Shown here: positions 6,505 through 13,727 of the stretch, piece after piece
Layout of the letters: each line of letters begins with the position of its first letter
Position numbering within the stretch: the first letter of the stretch is position 1
Assembly (NCBI GenBank): GCA_005884515.1
Contig: VAWS01000061.1
Coordinates: forward strand, 1 to 35,799
Source of the DNA: Actinomycetota bacterium
Lineage (GTDB): Bacteria > Actinomycetota > AC-67
DNA length: 35,799 nucleotides
Direction: 5' to 3'
Program-made: the position numbers and the translations under genes
The notes under the pieces: model-generated
The model's database searches: none
What the model was told of the DNA's origin: nothing
Seen by the model: the letters and a program-made list of their open reading frames with translations, nothing else

Positions 6505-8253
6505 GTGAGCACCGCAGTAACGGTTCTTCAGGACCTCGTCCTGGCCGGCCTCGTCGTGGCGAGCGCGATCGCCGCATGGCAATTCGCGAGGAAACCTGGT
6601 TCCCAGCGCGGTTATCTCGCGGCCGGCCTGGCTCTGATCGCCCTCCAGTCGGTCTTCGGCCTCATCGGCCAAGTCACCAACTACCGCTACCGCGCCCTCC
6701 AGATCCTCGGCACGGCGGCGTTCCTCGGATCCGCGTACCTGCTGCTGATGTTCCGCCACAGCTTCGTCCCGGTCGCCCGGTGGTGGAGGGCGTGCGCAGC
6801 CGCGGCGCTCATCGGGGTCGGTATCGCCGCGATCGTGTCCAAGCTGCCGTACACGCGCCATCCGACGTACACGACCGCGCAGTCGTTCGTGCTGCGCGCG
6901 CTCGTGATCGTCTGGAGCGCCGTCTTGCTCGAGCCCACGGTCTTGTTCTGGGTCGCGTCCCGAACGCGGCCACGAGTCCAGCGAATCCGATTGAAGCTCT
7001 TGAGCCTGTCCTTCGCGTTGATCGTGCTGACGCGGATCGCCATCGTGCTGGCGCGCACCGGGCAGAACAAGACGAGCTCGATCGTTGAGAATTCGCTCGC
7101 CTTGCTGTTCCTGCCCTTGCTCTACGTCACACTCATCCCGCCGGCGTGGTTACGGCGCATCTGGCGCCGTGAGGAGGAGCAAGAGCGTCTCCTGACGAGG
7201 CACCTCGCCATGTTCGCTCCCGAGACGACCACCTTGGCGGAGCGAGCATTGGAATGGGCGATGCGTCTCGTCGGGTCTTCGGGAGGCTTCATCCTCGACG
7301 TCGACGGACACGTCTTGGCGCGCAACTCCGTGAGTGAACGAGAAGCGGAAGGCTATTTCGTCTATTCGGAATCGGGGCGCGCAACCGTCTTCCAGTACGA
7401 GCCCGACGGCCGGCTCGCGATCGCCGTGCCGATCGTTCAGGAGCGAGGGCGAGGGCTGCTCGTCGTGATCGCAGGCCCGTTCACGTTGCTGTTCGGTTCG
7501 GACGAGATGCAAACACTCGAAGAGCACGCGGAGGTGATCGGATTCGCACTCGACCGCGTCACGTTGACGGAAACGCGACGGATGCTCGAGCAGTCGAAAA
7601 CACAATTCCTCGCCAACGCCGCACACGAGCTGCGCACGCCGCTCGCGAGCATCGTGGGATTCGCGGAGCTGTTCGCCGGCGGGCTCGACAAGATGCCCGA
7701 GGATGCGGTCAAAGAGGGTCTCGCGGCGATCGTGCGACAGGGCAGACGGATGTCCACACTCGTGAGCGATCTCCTCGACCTCAGCCAGCTCGAGCTCGGG
7801 AAAGCCAGGATGCGGATCCAACCGATCTCGCTGGCACCGACCGTCGAGCAGTCGGTCGAGAACGCGCGGCCGCCCGGTGGACCACCCGTGCAGGTGTCGG
7901 TCGGGCCGGAGCTCACCGTGCTTGCCGATTCGACCCGGCTCGATCAAGTCTTGACGAACCTGCTCACGAACGCGTTCCGACACGGCGGGCCGAACGTCGC
8001 CGTCAAAGCGAACCAAGTCAACGGCGTGGTTCACCTCGTCGTCGCCGACGACGGGCCCGGCATCCCGCCGGACCTTCGGCCTCACCTCTTCGAGCCGTTC
8101 TCGCGCGCGCTGAACGCGCAGGCGAAAGAAGGGTCGGGCCTCGGCCTCGCGATCGCCCGATCGCTCGTCGAAGCGTTCGGCGGCACGCTGTCGTACGAGC
8201 CGGCGGACGGCGGCGGCGCGCGGTTCGTCGTGCATCTTCAGTCTGCGGGCTAA
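6505..8253 (+). CDS. Membrane sensor histidine kinase (7-helix N-terminus, GAF-like, HisKA, HATPase_c)
   Basis: A 582-residue protein. About seven hydrophobic segments fill residues 5-215, then a short coiled linker and a GAF-like region (about 235-350), a HisKA domain with phospho-acceptor H374 in 'NAAHELRTPL', and a HATPase_c domain with the N-box 'NLLTNAFRHGG', G1 'DDGPGIP' and G2 'GSGLGLAI'. It should autophosphorylate in response to a membrane or intracellular cue and pass the phosphate to a regulator. No response regulator is adjacent; the nearest is at 12461, paired with another kinase whose catalytic end is similar. The track's 639-residue version begins inside the marR gene; GTG 6505 is supported by the -10 box. 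Confidence 0.92.
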   Translation: MSTAVTVLQDLVLAGLVVASAIAAWQFARKPGSQRGYLAAGLALIALQSVFGLIGQVTNYRYRALQILGTAAFLGSAYLLLMFRHSFVPVARWWRACAAAALIGVGIAAIVSKLPYTRHPTYTTAQSFVLRALVIVWSAVLLEPTVLFWVASRTRPRVQRIRLKLLSLSFALIVLTRIAIVLARTGQNKTSSIVENSLALLFLPLLYVTLIPPAWLRRIWRREEEQERLLTRHLAMFAPETTTLAERALEWAMRLVGSSGGFILDVDGHVLARNSVSEREAEGYFVYSESGRATVFQYEPDGRLAIAVPIVQERGRGLLVVIAGPFTLLFGSDEMQTLEEHAEVIGFALDRVTLTETRRMLEQSKTQFLANAAHELRTPLASIVGFAELFAGGLDKMPEDAVKEGLAAIVRQGRRMSTLVSDLLDLSQLELGKARMRIQPISLAPTVEQSVENARPPGGPPVQVSVGPELTVLADSTRLDQVLTNLLTNAFRHGGPNVAVKANQVNGVVHLVVADDGPGIPPDLRPHLFEPFSRALNAQAKEGSGLGLAIARSLVEAFGGTLSYEPADGGGARFVVHLQSAG

Positions 8254-8320
8254 CCTTCGAGGAATACTAAATCCGCTGATCGGCGCCTCGTCGTGCGCGC
8301 GCCGGGGGAGGAAATCGCTA

Positions 8321-8360
8321 GGAGGTCGGCGAAGGACCTCCAGGACGCTATCCCTGGAGG
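8321..8360 (+). promoter_or_regulatory. Mutually exclusive hairpins covering the Shine-Dalgarno of the beta-helix gene
   Basis: CCTCCAGG (8337-8344) can pair with CCTGGAGG (8353-8360), which contains the Shine-Dalgarno sequence of the ATG at 8365. The overlapping GACCTCC (8335-8341) can instead pair with GGAGGTC (8321-8327), freeing the ribosome site. The two stems of 8 and 7 bp share bases and so exclude each other, like an on/off leader switch. No known riboswitch core was recognised. Confidence 0.45.
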
Positions 8361-8364
8361 GCCC

Positions 8365-9941
8365 ATGCGATCGAAGCTTCGTTCCGCAGTCGTGACAACG
8401 GCATTGCTCACGTTCGGCCCGGCGACTACAAAGAAGAGGGCTTCAAAGGCATGGACGAAGCGTCGGGCGTCCTCATCGAGAAGCCGAACCTCCACCTCCG
8501 AGGGATGAACCGGAACACCGTCATCATCGACGGCACGAAAGCCGGGACGTCTGCGTGCTCGGGACGGAAACAGGACCAGACGTTCACCAAGGACGGGATG
8601 AACGGCGTCGTCGCGTTCAAAGTGGACGGCGTCTCGGTCGAGAACCTAACCGCGTGCAACTACCTCACCGGCACGTCGGGCGGCGAAGGAAACGAGATCT
8701 GGTGGAACGGCGGCGACGGAAGCGGCAAGATCGGGATGGGCCGCTATTGGGGCGATTACATCACCGCGACGTCGACGTACTCCAATGGGTTCGCGAACCC
8801 TCGCGGTGAATACGGGATCTTCGTTTCCAACGCGAGAGGTCCTGGAATCATCGACCACAGCTACGCGTCGAACATGGGCGACGCCGCCTACTACATCGGT
8901 GCATGCCCCGACTGCAACGCGATCCTGCGGCGTGCGCACGGCCAGTTCAGCGCGCTCGGCTTCTCGGGTACGAACGCCGGCGGCCATCTGATCATCGAAC
9001 GCAACGAGTTCGACCACAACGCAATCGGAGCGGCGCCGGACTCGCAGAACAACGACGACGCGCCGAGCCCGAACAGCGGTCGCTGCCCCAACCCGAACGA
9101 GATCAGTGCGGCGGGTACGAATTCGTGCTCGATCTGGCGCTACAACTTCTTCCACGACAACAACAACCCCAACGTTCCGGGGCTGGGCACCGGAGGACTT
9201 GCCGGGGCGGCGCCGGTCGGCACGGGCATCGCGCTTGCCGGGATCGAGTACCACACCCTTTACAAGAACCGGTTCGAGAACAACGGCTCCTGGGGCGTCT
9301 TGGTGACCGACCTGCCCGACCAGGAAGACCCGCCGGCCGACGTTCCCAGTCAGAACTGCAACGGCGGCATATCGGTCCTCCCGACGGGCACGTCGGCGAT
9401 CGGCCCGCTGTACTCGGGCGGCGCACTCTGCTATTTCCAAGCGTTCGGGAACGACGTTCGCGGCAACACGTTCGTGAACGACGGCTTCTACAAGAACCCG
9501 GGCAACGCGGATATCGCCGACCTCGGTCTCCCCCACAACCCCGGGAACTGCTTCAGCGGGAACACGGATCCGGCCGGCCTCACGGCGTATCCGCCTGCCG
9601 CGCTGCTGCAGTCGGACCTATACGCATGCAATCGGCCCAACGGCGGGGACGTGACGCTGACGCTGCTCCAAGCGAACTGCGCCACGCGAGGGCTGCTCTT
9701 CCCGTGCCCCGACACGCCGCTGACGCACTATCCGCCGTCGACGCACGTCACGCTGCGCATGTCGCCGCGGCAGCCGACGATGCCGGATCCCTGCAAGGGC
9801 GTGCCGGCGAACCCGTGGTGCCCACGCAACGGTTCCACGTCGTACGGCGTCACAGGCACCGTCGCGACCGTCGCCGGAGCGGCATGGATCGTCCTTGGAG
9901 CTGCGCTGGTCCGTAGACGGCCGCTCGAACGGCGGTACTGA
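8365..9941 (+). pseudogene. Right-handed parallel beta-helix secreted protein, proximal part lost with a frameshift
   Basis: A start with Shine-Dalgarno TGGAGG at 8365 encodes a signal-peptide-like 'MRSKLRSAVVTTALLTFG'. The reading frame then runs out of register, while the correct frame resumes at 'VRPGDYKEEGFKGMDEASG' (from about 8412, before the track start at 8451). The remaining 490 residues look complete: repeated 'NxxxxN...G' turns of a pectate-lyase-like beta helix, many cysteine pairs, and a C-terminal membrane helix ('VAGAAWIVLGAALV') followed by RRRPLERRY, a surface anchor. The usual stretch between signal peptide and first coil is missing, so an internal deletion is the simplest reading. 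Members bind or cut polysaccharides; the function here is unknown. From 8451 the frame could be translated, but without an export signal. Confidence 0.7.
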
Positions 9942-9947
9942 CGTCGC

Positions 9948-9977
9948 TTGGCCGGAGGTCGCGCGCGCCGCTAAGGT
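9948..9977 (+). promoter_or_regulatory. Putative promoter of the split-barrel oxidoreductase
   Basis: -35-like TTGGCC (9948-9953), an 18-base spacer and -10 TAAGGT (9972-9977), with GCGAGG and the ATG following. Matches are moderate. Confidence 0.4.
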
Positions 9978-9996
9978 GCGCGGGCGAGGTTCGAAC

Positions 9997-10500
9997 ATGA
10001 CCGAATACATAGGTCACGGGGTCAAGCAGCGCGCTCAGATCGCAATGACGCAATCTGAGATCGACGCGTTCCTCCGGGGCCGTCACACGATGACGATGTG
10101 CACGATGAATCCCGACGGCAACATCCACGCCGTCGGGATGTGGTACGGATTCTGCGAGGGGGCCATCGCGGTTGAGTCGAAAGCGAAAGCGCAGAAGGTG
10201 CAGAACGTTCGTCGCGACCCACGGATCACGTGCATGATCGAAACCGGGGACTACTACGAGGAGCTCCAGGGCGTGTCGGTGATCGGGAAGGCAGAGATCG
10301 TCGACGATCCCACCCGCATGTGGGAGCTCGGCGTCAGCGTCATGGACCGCTACTACATGCCGTATACCGAAGACCTACGGCCGGCTGTGGAGGCGATGCT
10401 CAACAAGCGGGTCGTGATCAAGGTCCAGCCGATCAAAGTCATCTCATGGGATCACCGGAAGCTCGGATTGCCGTCGACGAGGCCGCCCGCGAGCGCTTAG
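9997..10500 (+). CDS. Pyridoxamine 5'-phosphate oxidase-like (FMN/F420 split-barrel) protein
   Basis: A 167-residue split-barrel protein with 'MTQSEIDAFLRGRHTMTMCTMNPDGNIHAVGMWYGF', the opening typical of PPOX-class FMN/F420-dependent oxidoreductases. It continues with 'VESKAKAQKVQNVRRDPRITCMIETGD', where a cofactor phosphate is normally held, and 'GVSVIGKAEIVDD'. Such proteins in actinobacteria reduce diverse quinones or heterocycles using F420H2 or FMN; which cofactor is used here cannot be read. The ATG at 9997 has GCGAGG eight bases upstream, so the 201-residue frame starting at 9895 overruns into the previous gene. It stands alone between a broken beta-helix gene and the signalling cassette. 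Confidence 0.82.
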   Translation: MTEYIGHGVKQRAQIAMTQSEIDAFLRGRHTMTMCTMNPDGNIHAVGMWYGFCEGAIAVESKAKAQKVQNVRRDPRITCMIETGDYYEELQGVSVIGKAEIVDDPTRMWELGVSVMDRYYMPYTEDLRPAVEAMLNKRVVIKVQPIKVISWDHRKLGLPSTRPPASA

Positions 10501-10616
10501 GCTTGCGTCTTCGACGGGTAGCCGGTGACGGCGGGCACGCTTGAAACGTTCGGGCGTCGGTGAGCGACGAGCAGGGGGATCCAGCGATGGACGGGCAGCG
10601 GCGCGAGGTGGGGGCG

Positions 10617-10949
10617 ATGCTTGAGATCTCGGTCGAGCAGCCCTCGGACGGCGTGTTCGTCATCACCCCATCTGGGGAGCTCGACCTCTCCAACGGGGAG
10701 CTCCTGTCGGACGCGATGTCGGACGCACGGGGGAAGGATGCCAAAACGCTGGTCCTCGACCTGACCGGCCTGACCTTCATGGACTCCTCGGGACTGCGGC
10801 TTCTGATCGACGCGTGGAACGAGTCCCAGATCGCCGAGCGGCGTCTGGCGATCGTGGTCCTGGATTCCGGCCTCGTGCGCCGGGTTCTCGAGGTCAGCGG
10901 CACGGACGCTTTCCTGCCGATCGTCGGCCGGCTCGACGACGTGCTGTAG
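10617..10949 (+). CDS. STAS-domain anti-anti-sigma factor
   Basis: A single STAS domain of about 110 residues: 'LEISVEQPSDGVFVITPSGELDLSNG', then the phosphorylation-site loop 'LTFMDSSGLRLLIDAW'. Proteins of this SpoIIAA/RsbV type, when unphosphorylated, bind a serine kinase/anti-sigma factor and release a sigma factor; the DSSGL serine is the switch residue. Starts at 10560 (GTG), 10587 (ATG) and 10617 (ATG) are in frame. The last is chosen because it directly precedes the domain and has GAGGTGG at good spacing. It heads a cassette with a histidine kinase, a response regulator, an RsbW-like kinase and a second STAS protein. Confidence 0.88.
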   Translation: MLEISVEQPSDGVFVITPSGELDLSNGELLSDAMSDARGKDAKTLVLDLTGLTFMDSSGLRLLIDAWNESQIAERRLAIVVLDSGLVRRVLEVSGTDAFLPIVGRLDDVL

Positions 10950-11081
10950 CTCGGGGCCCCCCTGCATCGATTCAGCGCGCGGTGGGTAGATGCTGGACAT
11001 CGCCGGGCCGCGAAGGAGGCCGCACCTACGACCGAGTCCGTCTCACCCGGAACCGACACCATCCGGCTGCTCGTCGAGAGC

Positions 11082-12464
11082 GTGCTGGACTACGCCATCT
11101 TCCTGCTCGACGAAAGCGGGCACATCCTCAGCTGGAACGCCGGGGCCCAGCGGATCAAGGGGTACAAGCCGCAAGAGATCATCGGCAAGCATTTCTCGAT
11201 CTTCTACCCGGAGGAAGACCTCGCGTGGGACAAGCCCGGACGGGAGCTCAAGACCGCCCTCCAGGAGGGTCGCGTCGAGGACGAGGGGTGGCGCGTTCGG
11301 AAAGACGGCAGCCGTTTCTGGGCGAGTGTCGTGATCACGCCGTTGTACGAGGCCGACGGGCGGCTGCGAGGGTTCGGGAAGGTCACCCGAGATCTGAGCG
11401 AACGGCGACTAGCCGAAGAACACCTCCGGCGGAGCGAGGAAGAGTTCCGGATGCTCGTGAGCCACGTGACCGACTACGCCATCTTCATGCTCGATGCGCG
11501 CGGCTACGTGCAGACGTGGAACGCCGGCGCGCAGCGAATCAAAGGCTGGACCGCCGACGAGATCATCGGCAAGCACTTCTCGACCTTCTATACACAGGAG
11601 GATCTCGACGCGCAGAAACCCGAACGCGAGCTGGAGATGGCGAAGACGGCCGGGCGGGTGGAAGACGAGGCGTGGCGTGTGCGTAAGGACGGCTCCCTCT
11701 TCTGGGCGAACGTCGTCATCACAGCCGTCTACGACGACGACGGACACCTCCAAGGCTTCGCGAAGATCACTCGCGACCTGACCGACCGCCGCAACGCGGA
11801 GCTGGCGAAGGATCGATTCATCGCCAACGCGGCGCACGAGCTCCGAACCCCTTTGTCCGTCGTCATCGGTCTCTCGAGTCATCTGAGGAATCCGAAGGCC
11901 GTGGAGGATCCGGAGTTTCCCGAGCAGATCGACGCGCTCGCGCGCCAAGCCATCCGTATGAGGACGTTGGTCAACAACCTCCTCGATCTGACGCAGATCG
12001 TTCAGGGGAAAACGAGGCCGCTGAGTGAGGTCCGGCTCGACGACGCGGTCGAACGCGCAATGCTCACGCTTCCGCCGCCGGACGGTACCTCCGTCGACAC
12101 CGCGATCGGTCCGGAGACCGTGCGGGCCGATCCCGGGAGGCTCGACCAGGTGATCACGAATCTGTTGTCCAACGCGTATCGCTACGGCGGAAAACGCATC
12201 ACGCTACGGTCGGAAGCGCGCGCGCCCGATCTCGTCGTGCTCGAAGTCGCCGACGACGGCCCCGGCGTCTCCTCGGAACTGGCGACCGTCTTGTTCGAAC
12301 CGTTCAAGCGCGGGGCGGAAACTCAGGCGATCGAGGGGTCCGGCCTCGGCCTCGCGATCGTCAAGGGGTTCGTGGAATCGTTCCAGGGCCGGATCGACTA
12401 CGCGCCCGCCGATGGCGGCGGCGCGCGCTTCTTGATCTACTTCAAGAGGGGTGAGGATCGATGA
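11082..12464 (+). CDS. PAS-PAS sensor histidine kinase (soluble)
   Basis: A soluble hybrid of two near-identical PAS domains ('NAGAQRIKGYKPQEIIGKHFS' and 'NAGAQRIKGWTADEIIGKHFS', about residues 1-105 and 125-235), each with its PAC segment. A HisKA domain follows (H252 in 'NAAHELRTPL'), then HATPase_c ('NLLSNAYRYGG', 'DDGPGVS', 'GSGLGLAI'). No membrane helix is present, so it senses an internal cue such as redox state, light or a ligand. The track start (GTG 11082) removes the first helix of PAS 1: the homologous frame continues upstream as '...VSPGTDTIRLLVES', with AAGGAGG at 11013-11019 placed for a non-standard ACG start at 11028. The stop overlaps the response regulator's ATG by four bases. 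Confidence 0.9.
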   Translation: MLDYAIFLLDESGHILSWNAGAQRIKGYKPQEIIGKHFSIFYPEEDLAWDKPGRELKTALQEGRVEDEGWRVRKDGSRFWASVVITPLYEADGRLRGFGKVTRDLSERRLAEEHLRRSEEEFRMLVSHVTDYAIFMLDARGYVQTWNAGAQRIKGWTADEIIGKHFSTFYTQEDLDAQKPERELEMAKTAGRVEDEAWRVRKDGSLFWANVVITAVYDDDGHLQGFAKITRDLTDRRNAELAKDRFIANAAHELRTPLSVVIGLSSHLRNPKAVEDPEFPEQIDALARQAIRMRTLVNNLLDLTQIVQGKTRPLSEVRLDDAVERAMLTLPPPDGTSVDTAIGPETVRADPGRLDQVITNLLSNAYRYGGKRITLRSEARAPDLVVLEVADDGPGVSSELATVLFEPFKRGAETQAIEGSGLGLAIVKGFVESFQGRIDYAPADGGGARFLIYFKRGEDR

Positions 12465-12832
12465 GCTCACGTGTTCTCATCGTGGATGACGAGCCAGACA
12501 TCCTTTTCATGATCAAGGTGATCCTCCGCAGCGAGGGGTACGAGGTGGTTGCTGCATCCGGTGTCGCGGAAGCGCGCGCGCAGCTCTCGGAAGACAATCC
12601 CGACCTTGTGCTTCTCGACCTACGCTTGGCCGACGGCGAAGGATGGGACGTCCTCCGCGACCTCCGCGAGGACGGCAGGCTCGAACGGGTCCCCGTCGTC
12701 ATTCTCTCTGCGCACGCGTCACCGGGAACCATCCAGCGCGCGCTTTCTGAAGGCGCGGCCGGATACGTGACGAAGCCCTTCGTCACGAGCGAGCTCGTCG
12801 GCGCCGTGCGGGAGCACGCGTACGGAAACTGA
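12461..12832 (+). CDS. Single-domain response regulator (CheY-like receiver)
   Basis: A 123-residue receiver without an output domain. The acidic pair is in 'IVDDEPDI' (D9, D10), the phospho-acceptor is D53 in 'LVLLDLRLADGEG', the switch serine is in 'ILSAHA' (about 83) and the conserved lysine is in 'VTKPF' (105). It overlaps the preceding PAS kinase by four bases (ATGA) and is its evident partner. With no DNA-binding part it must act by protein contact. The following RsbW-like kinase and STAS protein are the obvious candidates, which would connect a two-component relay to partner-switching control of a sigma factor (inference). Confidence 0.93.
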   Translation: MSSRVLIVDDEPDILFMIKVILRSEGYEVVAASGVAEARAQLSEDNPDLVLLDLRLADGEGWDVLRDLREDGRLERVPVVILSAHASPGTIQRALSEGAAGYVTKPFVTSELVGAVREHAYGN

Positions 12833-12835
12833 CCG

Positions 12836-13234
12836 ATGACACGATTGATCGACGCCACGCTCGAGAACCGGCGCGAAGCCGCTCGCGAGGCGCGACGGCT
12901 CGTGACCGACTTGAACACACCCGCACTCGACGGTGTGATCGATGACGTGGCGCTGCTCGTGTCCGAGCTGGTGACGAACAGCTTCCGGTACGGCGGACTG
13001 CGGGAAGGCGAGCGCATCGCGCTCAGCATCTCCCACGACGACAACACCGTCCGGGCGGAGATAGCCGACCCGGGTCACGGGACGACGCTCCCCTCGCCGC
13101 GGAGGCCGACGCCTACCGGTGGGTGGGGCCTGGAGATCGTCCGGCGGAAGGCGGATCGCTGGGGCGCTGAGAAGCGAAGAGGAGGAACCGTCGTGTGGTT
13201 CGAGATCGACGTGGACGGCGGACGCGATGCCTGA
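12836..13234 (+). CDS. RsbW/SpoIIAB-like anti-sigma serine kinase (GHKL ATPase)
   Basis: A 132-residue stand-alone GHKL ATPase of the anti-sigma factor kinase type. The N-box 'LLVSELVTNSFRYGG' (about 41-54, with catalytic E44 and Mg-binding N48), G1 'ADPGHG' and G2 'GGWGLEIV' are all present. In this family the protein holds a sigma factor and phosphorylates the serine of its STAS antagonist. It starts three bases after the response regulator stop and overlaps the next STAS gene by eight bases, so kinase and antagonist are translationally coupled. No sigma factor gene is in the window, so the target is unknown. Confidence 0.9.
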   Translation: MTRLIDATLENRREAAREARRLVTDLNTPALDGVIDDVALLVSELVTNSFRYGGLREGERIALSISHDDNTVRAEIADPGHGTTLPSPRRPTPTGGWGLEIVRRKADRWGAEKRRGGTVVWFEIDVDGGRDA

Positions 13235-13586
13235 GCTAAGAATGCCGGACGATTTCTCCGTGCGCGTGTCGGACGGCGGCGACGCGATCACGATCCGGTG
13301 CGAAGGCGAGCTCGACATCGCAGTGACGTCGATGGTTCGGGACGCTGTGCTGGCCGTCCTCCGGGGAACCCCGAACGAGATCGCACTCGACTGGACCGGA
13401 GTCACGTTCATGGACTCGAGCGGCATAAGGTTGCTGCTGCAGACGATGTTGCTATGCCGAGATCACGGCGTCGAGCTCACGTGGTCGCTGAGCGACGCCG
13501 CGCGCAAGACGCTCGACCTCGTGGGCATCCACGACGCGCTGCTGACAGACCACGCGTCCGGATCCGGCCGTGCGCAGGAGGACTGA
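13227..13586 (+). CDS. STAS-domain anti-anti-sigma factor (second copy)
   Basis: A 119-residue STAS protein with 'DAITIRCEGELDIAVTSMVRDAV' and the phospho-site loop 'VTFMDSSGIRLLLQTML', closely comparable to the first STAS gene of the cassette. The ATG at 13227 lies inside the end of the RsbW-like gene, so the two are coupled and form a natural kinase/antagonist pair. Having two STAS proteins around one anti-sigma kinase suggests separate inputs converging on the same switch, or different kinases outside the window. The C-terminal dozen residues (ASGSGRAQED) are probably disordered. Confidence 0.9.
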   Translation: MPELRMPDDFSVRVSDGGDAITIRCEGELDIAVTSMVRDAVLAVLRGTPNEIALDWTGVTFMDSSGIRLLLQTMLLCRDHGVELTWSLSDAARKTLDLVGIHDALLTDHASGSGRAQED

Positions 13587-13727
13587 GCGAGCCCGGCGCG
13601 ACTGCACGACACGTGCCGAGGTCGCGTTCGTCGCAGCAGTAGTCGCAGTCGCCCCTCGTGCCGGCGTGGATCGCGACCCCGGTGAGAGCTGTCTGGGAAT
13701 CGGCGACTCCGTTACGCTTGAGCCCCC

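Noticed and set aside
7150-8235. 361-residue minus-strand ORF opposite the membrane histidine kinase
   Set aside because: No domain and Arg/His/Asp-biased composition; the plus strand carries intact HisKA and HATPase motifs.
8253-8365. Known riboswitch (c-di-GMP or c-di-AMP type) in front of the beta-helix gene
   Set aside because: The conserved core bases of those classes are not present; only the alternative hairpins can be supported.
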